This document shows positions 15,751-23,252 of a stretch of 29,317 nucleotides of DNA, in pieces (positions within the stretch are counted from its first letter, which is position 1; every line of letters begins with the position of its first letter). The notes beneath the pieces are model-generated. The model made no database searches. It had not been told where the DNA came from and worked only from the letters and a program-made list of their open reading frames with translations. The position numbers and the translations under genes are program-made. The stretch is from the NCBI GenBank assembly GCA_035763085.1, contig DASUBV010000022.1, positions 1 to 29,317 of the forward strand. The letters run 5' to 3'. Source of the DNA: DASUBV01 sp035763085. GTDB lineage: Bacteria; Actinomycetota; Actinomycetes; Streptosporangiales; Streptosporangiaceae.

Positions 15751-16503
15751 ATGCGACTTGCCGGCGCGGTCGCGCTCATCACGGGGGGCTCGTCAGGCAT
15801 CGGCGCGGCTGCGGCGCGCGCCCTGACGCGGGCGGGAGCATGCCCGATGATCGCCGGGCGGGACCCGGAGCGGCTGCGCGATGTGGCCCGGCAGACCGGG
15901 GCGGTGCCGCTGCGCGCCGACCTGGCCGATCCGGACGGCCCCGAGGAGCTCGCCGCCGCGGCCGTGGCCGAGGCGGGCCGGGTCGACCTGCTGGTCAGCA
16001 ACGCCGGCGTCGGCTGGGCCGGCGAGATCGAGGAGCTGACCTCGGCTAAGGCCACTGAACTGGTCGCCGTCAACCTGCTGGCCCCGATCCAGCTGGCCCG
16101 GCTGCTGGTGCCGGGCATGGCCAAGCGCGGCGCCGGCCACGTCGTTTTCGTCTCCTCCATCGTCGGCGTGACCGGCGCCCGGCACGAGGCCGGCTACGCG
16201 GCGGCCAAGGCCGGGATCGCCACCTTTGCCGAGAGCCTGTCCTACGAGCTGACCGGTCAGCAGGTCGGCGTGTCGGTGGTGGTTCCCGGCGTGGTGGACA
16301 CCCCGTTCTTCGACCGCCGCGGCCGGCCGTACAGCCGCAGCGCCCCCTCCCCCATCCCGCCCGAGCGAGTGGCACGGGCGATCGTCACGGCCGCGCTCCG
16401 CAATCGCGACGTGATGTACGTGCCGGGCTGGATGCGCTTCCCGGCGTGGCTGCACGGCACCGCGCCGCGGACCTTCCGGGCCCTGGCGGGGCGCTTCGGC
16501 TGA
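15751..16503 (+). CDS. Short-chain dehydrogenase/reductase
   Basis: The 250-residue classical SDR uses NAD(P)H. The Rossmann motif TGGSSGIG spans residues 11-18, the NAG motif 84-86, and the catalytic residues are S136, Y149 and K153 (YAAAK). R37 after the second strand suggests a preference for NADP. The C-terminal RFPAWLHGTAPR region may contact a membrane or a lipid-like substrate, as in several actinobacterial SDRs. The substrate is unknown. An SDR gene (Rv3224) also lies in the M. tuberculosis sigH neighbourhood, but I cannot say the two are orthologous. The Shine-Dalgarno sequence is weak (GAGTGAG). Confidence 0.88.
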   Translation: MRLAGAVALITGGSSGIGAAAARALTRAGACPMIAGRDPERLRDVARQTGAVPLRADLADPDGPEELAAAAVAEAGRVDLLVSNAGVGWAGEIEELTSAKATELVAVNLLAPIQLARLLVPGMAKRGAGHVVFVSSIVGVTGARHEAGYAAAKAGIATFAESLSYELTGQQVGVSVVVPGVVDTPFFDRRGRPYSRSAPSPIPPERVARAIVTAALRNRDVMYVPGWMRFPAWLHGTAPRTFRALAGRFG

Positions 16504-16791
16504 CCGGCCTTCCCGGCTGCTCCATCCCGGCTGACCAGCCGCTGCACACCCGCTGACCGGCGGCTCCGCACCGGCTGACTGACAGCGATGCCGCCGCTCG
16601 CGCCCGTTCATAACGAACAATCAGCATGTTCATCCGATATCGCCAAAAGGCTGCAAAGAACTATCTATGCCTTGCTAGACCGGGGCTAACAGATATCGCT
16701 AATGTGCCTGTCTGCGACCGAGTTCCTGCGGCGGCCGCGATCGCTGCGCGGCACTGCGCCGCGGGCGCTGTTTCGCTGGGAGGACTCTGCT
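16504..16791 (+). promoter_or_regulatory. AT-rich upstream region of the sedolisin gene
   Basis: This 288-bp gap is clearly more AT-rich than its flanks between 16600 and 16710. It holds an inverted repeat GTTC-ATAAC-GAAC (16606-16618), two copies of GATATCGC (16636-16643 and 16692-16699, 56 bp apart) and a -10-like TAATGT (16700-16705). A start near 16712 would give an 80-nt leader ending in the GGGAGGA ribosome-binding site. The -35 is unclear. Regulator identity is unknown. Confidence 0.45.
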
Positions 16792-18810
16792 GTGAAGCCC
16801 TATGCGCGCGGGCCGGCCCGACGCCGTGCAGGCACCGCGCTGGCCATCGCCACGACGGGATCCCTGGTGCTGCTCGGCGCCGGATCCGCAGTCGCGGCCA
16901 CCTCTTCTTCCGGTCCGGCCAAGGTCGCCGTGCCGCAGGGCATCAGCCCCCGGGTGCTGAAGAACGCCCACGATATGGGCGCGGCGAGCGGCTCGACCAA
17001 GGAGACGGTCTCGTTTGTGCTGCGGGCCCGTGGCCTCAGCACTCTCGAGGCGCGCGTCAATGCCGGAATGCCCCGCGGCTACCTGTCGGTGCGCAAGTTC
17101 GCCAGCACCTACGGCCGCACCGGCACCGCGATCTCCCGGCTGACCAGGTACCTGGCCAAGTACGGCATCACCAGCTCGGTGCACGCCGATCACCTGGACG
17201 TGACCACGCACGGCACGGTGGCGGAGTACAACAAGGCGCTGGGCGTCCAGCAGAGCAGCTACCGGGCCGCCGCGGTGCCCGCTAGCAACGGCCGCCCGGG
17301 CCGCCCGGCCACGGTGTTCCACGGCACGACCCAGCCGGCCATGCTGCCCGCCAGCGTGGCATCGATCGTGCTGACGATCCTGGGCCTGACCAACTACCCG
17401 ACGTGGCAGAGCGACGCGGTGCACACGCCGGCGCTGGCCCGCGGCGAGCAGCCCGCCACCGTCCGGACCGGCAGCCAGAAGCCGGCCAACTTCGCCAGCC
17501 GGTACCACCTGAACACGCTGCAGAAGGCCGGCGCCAGGGGCCAGGGCGAGACCATCGGCATCGTCACGCTGGCCAGCCTGCGGCCCTCGGACGCGACGCA
17601 CTTCTGGTCGAAGATCCTCAAGATCAATACCAAGGCGGACCGGATCACGCTGGATAACGTCGACGGCGGCGCCGGCCCGGTGAGCAACAACTCGGGATCC
17701 GGCGAGACGACGCTGGACGTCGAGCAGTCCGGGGCACTCGCGCCGCGGGCCAGCATCATCGTCTACCAGGCCCCGAACACCGACCCTGGCTTCTTCGACG
17801 CGTTCGCCGTCGCGGCCAGCCAGAACAAGGCCGACACCGTCTCCTCCAGCTGGGGCGAGTCCGAGGACGCGATCCTGACCGGCATCGCCGCCAAGACCGA
17901 GCCGGTCACCTACCAGCAGGCCTTCGACGAGGTCTTCCTGGAGATGGCCGCGCAGGGCCAGAGTGCCTTCACCGCCGCCGGCGACAGCGGCGCCTATGAC
18001 GCCTCGGGCGACATCGGCAGCACCAACCTGTCGGTCGACGCGCCCGGTGACAGCCCGTGGATCACCTCCGCGGGCGGCATGACCCTCACTGGCACCATCC
18101 CGGTCACCGCCACCGACAGCGCCACCATCAGCACCCGCCGCGCCTGGGGCTGGGACTGGCTGTGGCCGCACTACGCGGACTTCACCGACTCCAGCGGCAA
18201 CCCGTTCACCTCCGAGTTCGCCTTCGCCCAGGAAGCGATCGCCGGCGGGGGCGGCGGGTACAGCGCCTTCGAGCCGGAGCCGGGCTACCAGAAGCTGGTG
18301 GACACCCAGCATTTCAGCGGCGTTAAGTACCTGACGCCGACCACGCCGACGTCCTTCAGCGGGATCCAGCTGCCCAGCCAGTGGGCGTTCAACGCCAGCC
18401 CGTCGGTGACTACCGGCACCAACCCCGGTGTCAGCGGTGCGCCCACCCGCGCGGAGCCGGACGTCTCAGCCAACGCCGACCCGTTCACCGGGTACCTGCT
18501 GTACTTCACCAAGTTCGGCAAGGGCCAGCCGAAGCTGCAGGCCGGCTGGGGCGGCACGAGCTTCGTCGCCCCGCAGTTCGCCGGCTCGACCGCGGTGCTG
18601 GACTCCTATGTGCACCACCGGATCGGGTTCTGGAACCCGCACGTCTACAAGTTCGCTGCCGGCGCCAGCTCGCCGATCCGCCCGGTGAACACTTCCGGTA
18701 CCAGCAATAACAACCTGTTCTACACCGGCACCGCCGGCGCCAGGTACAACCCTGGCTCCGGCCTGGGCACGCCCAACTTCGCCAAGCTGGCGGCGGACTT
18801 CCGCCACTGA
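16792..18810 (+). CDS. Secreted sedolisin (S53 serine-carboxyl peptidase) with pro-domain
   Basis: The 672-residue preproenzyme has a signal peptide at residues 1-36 (three arginines, hydrophobic core, AVAA cleavage site). An S53 activation pro-domain covers about 45-200 (HADHLDVTTHGTVAEYNKALGV) and the catalytic domain runs from about 225. The catalytic set is E305 and D309 (GSGETTLDVE), the oxyanion D398 (AAGDSGA) and S590 (GWGGTSFVAP). The C-terminal GSGLGTPNF fits the calcium site. Sedolisins digest proteins at acid pH, so this suggests feeding in an acidic habitat. The start GTG 16792 has GGGAGGA 7 nt upstream. An in-frame frame from 16702 would place an arginine-rich stretch ahead of the signal. 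Confidence 0.93.
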   Translation: MKPYARGPARRRAGTALAIATTGSLVLLGAGSAVAATSSSGPAKVAVPQGISPRVLKNAHDMGAASGSTKETVSFVLRARGLSTLEARVNAGMPRGYLSVRKFASTYGRTGTAISRLTRYLAKYGITSSVHADHLDVTTHGTVAEYNKALGVQQSSYRAAAVPASNGRPGRPATVFHGTTQPAMLPASVASIVLTILGLTNYPTWQSDAVHTPALARGEQPATVRTGSQKPANFASRYHLNTLQKAGARGQGETIGIVTLASLRPSDATHFWSKILKINTKADRITLDNVDGGAGPVSNNSGSGETTLDVEQSGALAPRASIIVYQAPNTDPGFFDAFAVAASQNKADTVSSSWGESEDAILTGIAAKTEPVTYQQAFDEVFLEMAAQGQSAFTAAGDSGAYDASGDIGSTNLSVDAPGDSPWITSAGGMTLTGTIPVTATDSATISTRRAWGWDWLWPHYADFTDSSGNPFTSEFAFAQEAIAGGGGGYSAFEPEPGYQKLVDTQHFSGVKYLTPTTPTSFSGIQLPSQWAFNASPSVTTGTNPGVSGAPTRAEPDVSANADPFTGYLLYFTKFGKGQPKLQAGWGGTSFVAPQFAGSTAVLDSYVHHRIGFWNPHVYKFAAGASSPIRPVNTSGTSNNNLFYTGTAGARYNPGSGLGTPNFAKLAADFRH

Positions 18811-18821
18811 CGAAGAACCCG

Positions 18822-18852
18822 GAGGGCCCGCCGCGACCAGCGGCGGGCCCTC
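18822..18852 (+). terminator. Strong terminator after the sedolisin gene
   Basis: A perfect 13-bp stem (GAGGGCCCGCCGC with GCGGCGGGCCCTC) around a GACCA loop starts 12 bases after the stop and is followed by TCGCGTTTCTCG. Confidence 0.85.
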
Positions 18853-18976
18853 TCGCGTTTCTCGCCGCGGTGGATCCGGTTGCCGATCGACGCCGGTCCG
18901 GCACGTTGTTCTGTCCCAGCCGTGAGCCCGCCGACTCCGCAGCCACCGCAGCGGGCGGGACGGTACAACTGGTCAC

Positions 18977-20008
18977 ATGAGCATCGATAACTCTGGCGAT
19001 CCCGGCGGCGAGCAGGCCGGGCGTGAGGCCGCTCCGGCCGGATCGGGGGGCCCGCAGGCCGGGTCGGGCAGGCCGCAGGCGAGCCCGGACGGCGCGGCCG
19101 CGGCCGGGGTGACCGCCGCGGCGGGCCTGCGCTGGATCGCCGCGATTCCCGGCGACACCGCCGCCCAGCGGCGGATCCTGACCCGGCTCGTCGAGGCGGC
19201 CGGGCGGACTCCGCGGCTGCGGTGGATCGAGATGACCGGCTCGCTGGCCCGCGGCGCCGGTGATGCGCTGTCCGACATCGACGCCGGGATGGGGATCGCT
19301 GACGACCACTGGGATGCCGCCGACGACGCGGCCGCCGCGGTCGCGGCCACCGAGGCCCTGCTGCATGACTTCGGGCCGGTCGCCGACTCCTTCCGGCAGC
19401 GCTTCCCCGGCCAGGGGGATGCCAGCTGCTGGCACCTGGTCACCCTGTATGAGTCCGGTGTCCAGCTCAGCCTGGTGATCATGCCCGCGTCCTGGCGGCA
19501 GGGCCTGCCGCCGCTGTCGGTGGCACTGTATGACGCCGACGCGATCCTGGCCCGCCCGTACCTGCCGCCGTCGGCGCAGGCCAGCGCCCAGGATGCGCGG
19601 GAGTGGGCCTGCCTGGGCTGGATCGCGCTCGGCGACGTCGCCAAGTACGCCGAGCGCGGCTCGGCCTGGGAGGCGCGGGCCCGGCTGGAGGAGGCGCGCG
19701 GCCTGGCCTGGCGGCTGTGGGCCATCGCCCTGGAGTCGACCTATCCCGTGTTCGGCCTGACCTCGGTGCTGGACACGCCGGGCGCGCACCTGCCGCCCGG
19801 CATCGAGGCCACCGCGACGGCCGGCCTGATCGCGGCCGACGTGCTGACCGCGGCGGCCGGCCTGGCTGACCTGCTCGATGCCGTCAGCGCGCAGGCCGCC
19901 CGCCGGGTCGCGTTCGAGCCGCCGGGCCGCCTGCGGGACTGGGTGCGGTCGCGGCTCGCGGACGCCGCGGGCGCGCCGCCGGAGTCAGCCGGCGAGCAGG
20001 CGCCGTAA
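18977..20008 (+). CDS. Nucleotidyltransferase-fold protein
   Basis: The 343-residue protein has the start of a polymerase-beta-type nucleotidyltransferase domain: TGSLARGAGDALSDIDAGMG, with G88-S89 and the metal-binding D100 and D102. This resembles aminoglycoside adenylyltransferase-like proteins. The third acidic residue, expected in the strand after the helix, appears to be S165 (VQLSLVIMP), so catalysis may be altered or lost. A helical C-terminal domain follows (residues 190-335). The first 45 residues are a Gly/Pro/Ala-rich linker. The start ATG 18977 has no Shine-Dalgarno sequence, and TACAACT lies a few bases upstream. The substrate is unknown, and resistance should not be inferred. 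Confidence 0.72.
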   Translation: MSIDNSGDPGGEQAGREAAPAGSGGPQAGSGRPQASPDGAAAAGVTAAAGLRWIAAIPGDTAAQRRILTRLVEAAGRTPRLRWIEMTGSLARGAGDALSDIDAGMGIADDHWDAADDAAAAVAATEALLHDFGPVADSFRQRFPGQGDASCWHLVTLYESGVQLSLVIMPASWRQGLPPLSVALYDADAILARPYLPPSAQASAQDAREWACLGWIALGDVAKYAERGSAWEARARLEEARGLAWRLWAIALESTYPVFGLTSVLDTPGAHLPPGIEATATAGLIAADVLTAAAGLADLLDAVSAQAARRVAFEPPGRLRDWVRSRLADAAGAPPESAGEQAP

Positions 20009-20056
20009 CGACACAGCCCCGGCCAGCCCTGCATCGCCGGGCCGGTCCCGCCTCAG

Positions 20057-20908
20057 GTGACGGCCGCGGCACCGCGGCTTAGCATCGGCGGTGTGGTGGC
20101 ACCGGCGGTGCCGTCGGGCGAGACGCGGCGGCAGTGGATCCTCGAGCCTGCCTGCGTGCCCGTGCCCGTGGTGGCCTGCCTGCCGCACGCCGGCCGCGAG
20201 TTCCCGGCCGACCTGCAGCACGACCTGGCCGTCCGGCCGGAGACGCTGTGGACCGACTGGCTGACCGGCGAGCTGTACGCGTTCCTGCCCGACCTCGGGA
20301 TCACCACAATCACCACGTCGCTGAGCCGGTTCGTCGCTGACGTCAACCGCGACCCGGCGGCCGGCCAGCACGGCGGCTTCTGGTCCAGCGTGGTGCACGC
20401 CCGGCTGCCCCGCGGCCAGCCGGTGTACCGGCGGGCGCTGACCCCGGCCGAGGTCCGGCACCGGATCCGGCTGGCCCACGAGCCTTACCACCGGGCCCTC
20501 GATGAGACCATCAGGGCGCTGCTGGCCCGGTTCCCCCGGCTGCTGCTGCTGGACCTGCACAGCTTCGGCCGCGAGCTGGACGGCGATGTCGTCCTGGGCG
20601 ACCGGCACGGCGCCACCGCCCGGCCCGAGGCGGTCCAGCTGGTGGGCCGGGCATTCACCGGCGCGGGCCTGTCGGTGCGCCTGAACGAGCGCTACGCCGG
20701 CGGCTGGACCGTCGCCCGGTTCGCCGGCCACGATCGCGTGGACGCCGTCCAGGTCGAGCTCAACCAGCGCCGCTACCTGAACCTGGCGGCCCGGCGGCGG
20801 CCCGGCCCGCCGCCGCGCGGCGCGTTCGCCACGACCCAGCAGCTGCTGCGGGACGTGCTCGATCACGCCGTCATCGCGCCGCTCCTGACCCAGTATCCGG
20901 CCCTTTGA
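20057..20908 (+). CDS. N-formylglutamate amidohydrolase family protein
   Basis: The 283-residue protein has the family motifs LPHAGREFP (H44), VNRDP (residues 96-100) and LLLDLHSFG (residues 165-171, giving a zinc-ligand-type DLHS). Members hydrolyse N-formylglutamate to glutamate and formate in histidine breakdown, or act on related N-acyl amino acids. No hut genes are nearby, so the substrate is uncertain. GTG 20057 is the longest start but lacks a ribosome-binding site. GTG 20093, 7 nt after TAGCAT (20080-20085), would be leaderless and still keeps the whole domain. The gene follows the nucleotidyltransferase gene by 48 nt. Confidence 0.82.
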   Translation: MTAAAPRLSIGGVVAPAVPSGETRRQWILEPACVPVPVVACLPHAGREFPADLQHDLAVRPETLWTDWLTGELYAFLPDLGITTITTSLSRFVADVNRDPAAGQHGGFWSSVVHARLPRGQPVYRRALTPAEVRHRIRLAHEPYHRALDETIRALLARFPRLLLLDLHSFGRELDGDVVLGDRHGATARPEAVQLVGRAFTGAGLSVRLNERYAGGWTVARFAGHDRVDAVQVELNQRRYLNLAARRRPGPPPRGAFATTQQLLRDVLDHAVIAPLLTQYPAL

Positions 20909-20919
20909 TCGGATAAGTT

Positions 20920-20929
20920 CTGAGCTCAG
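20920..20929. repeat. Palindrome CTGAGCTCAG before the GNAT gene
   Basis: A perfect 10-bp palindrome 12 bases past the amidohydrolase stop and 70 bases before the GNAT start. TAAGTT just before it could be a -10. An operator or a short terminator stem are both possible. Confidence 0.3.
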
Positions 20930-20998
20930 GGCAGGGACAGCCCGGCCGGGTGCCGGGCGGGACGCCGGCCGCGGGCGCGCGGCGCGGGAGGAGGCCAG

Positions 20999-21424
20999 GT
21001 GCGTTGGTCTGGGCCTGACGGCTACTGGGCAAGCGACGACCGGGAACTGATCGACCTGGGCCGGGTGCACGGCTGGCTGAGCCGCGAGGCGTACTGGGCC
21101 CGCGGCCGGCCAGCGGACGTGGTCACCCGCTCGGTCGAGAACTCCCTGGTCGTCGGCCTGTATACGGCCGACGGGACGCAGGCGGGCTTCGCCCGGTTCG
21201 TGACCGACTACGCGACCTTCGGCTGGCTGTGCGACGTGTTCGTGGATCAGGCCCACCGCGGCCACGGGCTCGGCAGCTTCCTGGCCCGGGCCACCATCGA
21301 GCACCCGAGCGTCGCCGGGATCCACCAGGTGCTCGCCACGGCGCCCGGCCGCACCCTGTACGCGCGGCACGGGTTCGCGCCGCTCGCCAGCGCGGAGCGG
21401 TGGATGGAGCGCCGCCCGGCCTAA
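20999..21424 (+). CDS. GNAT-family N-acetyltransferase
   Basis: The 141-residue protein has the acetyl-CoA-binding motif of GNAT enzymes, DVFVDQAHRGHGLGSFLA (residues 79-96, pyrophosphate loop H-R-G-H-G-L-G). It ends with the typical YARHGFAPLASAERWM strand, where the tyrosine is the usual general acid. It would transfer an acetyl group to a small-molecule or protein amine. The acceptor is unknown. GTG 20999 is preceded by GGGAGGAGG at good spacing. The nearest relatives by eye are short stand-alone GNATs with DYATFGWLCDVFV-type sequences that are widespread in bacteria. Confidence 0.9.
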   Translation: MRWSGPDGYWASDDRELIDLGRVHGWLSREAYWARGRPADVVTRSVENSLVVGLYTADGTQAGFARFVTDYATFGWLCDVFVDQAHRGHGLGSFLARATIEHPSVAGIHQVLATAPGRTLYARHGFAPLASAERWMERRPA

Positions 21425-21734
21425 GGCAGCCCCGACCCGCTGGCCAGGCTCGCCACCCGCGCTCGCCGCGGGCCGGGCTCGCGGCCTGGGCTCGCTGGCG
21501 CTAGCTGGCCGGGTTCGCGTGCCGGGTTCTGGACTGCGGGCCCGAGGGTCCGCGCTCAGGGTCCGGGCTGAGGCGGTCCGGGCCGTTTTGTCGGTCCCTC
21601 TTGCGAGGATGGCGGTGCCGTTCGAACAGGAGGTGACCGCCACCGGGTACGAAAGCCTGGCCCGCCCGCAGGGTGGATAACGATTACGCCTCCGGCAGGC
21701 GCCCACCTGGGGAAATGCCGCGTTCGCAGTTAGC

Positions 21735-21748
21735 CGAACACTTGTTCT
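21735..21748. promoter_or_regulatory. LexA-type SOS box
   Basis: CGAACACTTGTTCT contains the full core GAAC-N4-GTTC of actinobacterial LexA sites (consensus TCGAAC-N4-GTTCGA). The outer bases are less conserved. It lies 50 bp before the next possible start codon. LexA control is inferred from the motif only. Confidence 0.6.
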
Positions 21749-21774
21749 AGTGCAACTCTCTTCCCTCTGCACTC

Positions 21775-21786
21775 GCACATGTGTTC
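21775..21786. promoter_or_regulatory. Second, imperfect SOS-like box
   Basis: GCACATGTGTTC matches the GAAC-N4-GTTC core at 7 of 8 positions and is centred 39 bp from the first box. AGTGCA (21749-21754) and TGCACT (21768-21773), an exact inverted repeat, lie between them. The box overlaps the likely -10 region (TCTAATTA, 21785-21792) of the following gene. Confidence 0.4.
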
Positions 21787-21797
21787 TAATTACGGGC

Positions 21798-22103
21798 ATG
21801 CCACAGCTCGCTGATACCGCCACTCTGCGGATGCTGGCTGTGCTGATGGCCCGCTGTGGACCGACGACGGGCGCCACTGCGGGGACTATCGGGCCAGGCA
21901 CGGGCCGGCCGGTGCCCTCACGGCCGGCCAGCGTCGGCCCGACGGCCGCCGGACAGACCGCATCCGGCCTCCCGGTCACTCTAGGCCCCGGCAGCCCCGC
22001 TGACGGACCCGAGCACGGTCCGCCAGTGGCGCGCCCCCGGCAGCCCGCCGCGCCCGGACCCCGGCAGCCGCGGCCCGCGCGCTCCGCGCGCAGCTTCCGC
22101 TGA
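21798..22103 (+). CDS. Possible small protein behind the SOS-like boxes
   Basis: The open frame encodes 101 residues, starting MPQLADTATLRMLAVLMARCG, which could form a hydrophobic helix. The rest is rich in Pro, Gly, Ala and Arg and resembles nothing I recognise. ATG 21798 has no Shine-Dalgarno sequence but sits 5 nt after TAATTA, like the leaderless starts elsewhere in this window. Third codon positions are noticeably less GC-biased than in neighbouring genes, which weakens the coding case. The segment might instead be a long leader for the membrane protein 82 nt downstream. Confidence 0.3.
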   Translation: MPQLADTATLRMLAVLMARCGPTTGATAGTIGPGTGRPVPSRPASVGPTAAGQTASGLPVTLGPGSPADGPEHGPPVARPRQPAAPGPRQPRPARSARSFR

Positions 22104-22185
22104 CTTCGCTGCCGCACGCCCCGTCTCGTTCCCGGCCGTCGCTGCCGGACGCCTTCTGACCTGGCCGCCCGCTGGAGGTGAGCAA

Positions 22186-23187
22186 GTGAAAACCCACTTC
22201 GAATACGACATCCGCCTGAAGCGCCAGCGCCTGGCGGAACTGGCCGGCCAGACGGCCGAGCTGGAGCGCCGCCTCGCCGATGCGCAGGTCAGGCTGGAGC
22301 GAGAGCTGGCCGAGCCCGACGGCGACTACGGCATTTACGCCGCCGAGCTCGGCGGCCTCGGCGGGGCAGATGAGCCGTACGAGGCGCCGTTCGACCCGGC
22401 CACCGAGGACCGCACCGAGGTGCTGCTCCAGCATGGCCGGGCCAGCGCCCGGCGCCGCCTGTCTCACAGGCAGAAGCTGGTGCTGGCCGGCGCTGCGGGC
22501 ACGGTCCTGCTCATCATCCTGATCATCGTCCTGGCCACCGGCGGCGCGTCCTGGCCGGGCAGCGTCGCGGTGGTCCAGCGCCAGGCCGCGGTGGCCTGCC
22601 GCAATCCCGACGTGCGTTCCGAGCCCAGCCAGGTCAATTTCGCCTGCGCCAAGTCCTCCCGCCAGATCCTCTGGGTCTTCGCCCTGCTGACCAGCCGAGC
22701 CAACCCGCACTTCACGGACTCGCAGACCGGCCGGGTAGGCCTGGAGCCGATCACCCCGGCGCAGGGCGGGCAGCTGGCCTGGTCGCTGAACCTGCACCAC
22801 CCGTACCGGCCGACGAATCCGGTCGACAGCCTGGCCGTCGCGGCCCGGGCGATCAACAACATCGTCGGCGGTGCCACGCTCACCGGCGCCGGCGGCCGGC
22901 CGGTCGTGCAGGCGGGCCTGGAAAGCAGCGCGGCCAACTGCCTCCGCTACACCGGGTCGGCCGTGATGACCCGCCGCTCGGGATTCCCGCCGCACTGCGC
23001 GCATCCGGTGATCAGCGCCGCCGGGCAGGCCGCCCTGGTCTCCGATATCTACCAGAAGTGGGTGGTCGGCGCCGGTCCGCGCGCGGCGCAGGACGCGGCC
23101 GTGCTGTTCGCCAACGCCGAGAACCCCGGTAACCCGGAGGTCCAGGCCATCCTCAAGCGCCTGTCCGCGGACGGGCCGCTGACCTAG
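22186..23187 (+). CDS. Single-pass membrane protein with N-terminal coiled coil
   Basis: I do not recognise the family. The 333-residue protein has a charged helical stretch likely to form a cytoplasmic coiled coil (residues 10-43, LKRQRLAELAGQTAELERRL), an acidic linker, and a basic stop-transfer sequence (RASARRRLSHRQK). One membrane helix follows at about 98-118 and then a 215-residue domain expected outside the cell. That domain contains four cysteines (C138, C154 and two in NCLRY and HCAHP), which could form two disulfides. GTG 22186 has GGAGGTG 6 nt upstream. It is followed 65 nt later by a large exported peptidoglycan-hydrolase-like gene on the same strand. It could anchor or regulate that enzyme. 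Confidence 0.85.
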   Translation: MKTHFEYDIRLKRQRLAELAGQTAELERRLADAQVRLERELAEPDGDYGIYAAELGGLGGADEPYEAPFDPATEDRTEVLLQHGRASARRRLSHRQKLVLAGAAGTVLLIILIIVLATGGASWPGSVAVVQRQAAVACRNPDVRSEPSQVNFACAKSSRQILWVFALLTSRANPHFTDSQTGRVGLEPITPAQGGQLAWSLNLHHPYRPTNPVDSLAVAARAINNIVGGATLTGAGGRPVVQAGLESSAANCLRYTGSAVMTRRSGFPPHCAHPVISAAGQAALVSDIYQKWVVGAGPRAAQDAAVLFANAENPGNPEVQAILKRLSADGPLT

Positions 23188-23252
23188 TCAGAGCCCGTCC
23201 GGGCCGGCCTGGCCACCGCCACGCCCGGTCCGCAGCGGGAAGGAGGTGATCC

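Larger units (their letters stand above)
21425..21797 (+). other. Gene-poor 373-bp region with structured segments and SOS-like boxes
   Basis: No convincing gene is visible. From 21610 there is a TGGCGGT/ACCGCCA stem (21610-21616 with 21636-21642) whose loop holds GTTCGAAC (21620-21627) and a Shine-Dalgarno-like AGGAGGTG (21628-21635). GGTGG and CCACC near 21670-21710 enclose a GCCT/AGGC stem. From 21680 the base composition is lower in GC. The last 65 bp contain the LexA-like boxes listed separately. Two very short open frames here (21609-21680 and 21672-21749) have no ribosome-binding site. Confidence 0.5.

Noticed and set aside
16606..16618. GTTC-N5-GAAC as a LexA site
   Set aside because: The half-sites are in the reverse order and the spacer is 5, so it does not fit the LexA consensus.
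16699..18312. A 537-codon minus-strand open frame under the sedolisin gene
   Set aside because: Antisense to a gene with a complete signal peptide, pro-domain and catalytic residues; no recognisable product.
21610..21642. tRNA T-arm-like TTCGAAC
   Set aside because: The flanking bases do not pair as a T-stem, and no acceptor or anticodon arms can be drawn.
21609..21680. 23-codon frame MAVPFEQEVTATGYESLARP
   Set aside because: No usable ribosome-binding site, no conservation evidence, and it overlaps a stem-loop.
21672..21749. 25-codon frame ending inside the SOS box
   Set aside because: Weak GTG start and no support beyond being open.
21425..21797. c-di-AMP (ydaO-type) riboswitch for the downstream wall hydrolase
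   Set aside because: The hallmark GGGGUGAA and CAGCUAACC segments are absent.
19985..22117. A 710-codon minus-strand open frame across the amidohydrolase and GNAT genes and the gene-poor gap
   Set aside because: It runs antisense through two genes with clear motifs and has an arginine/proline-rich composition typical of shadow frames.
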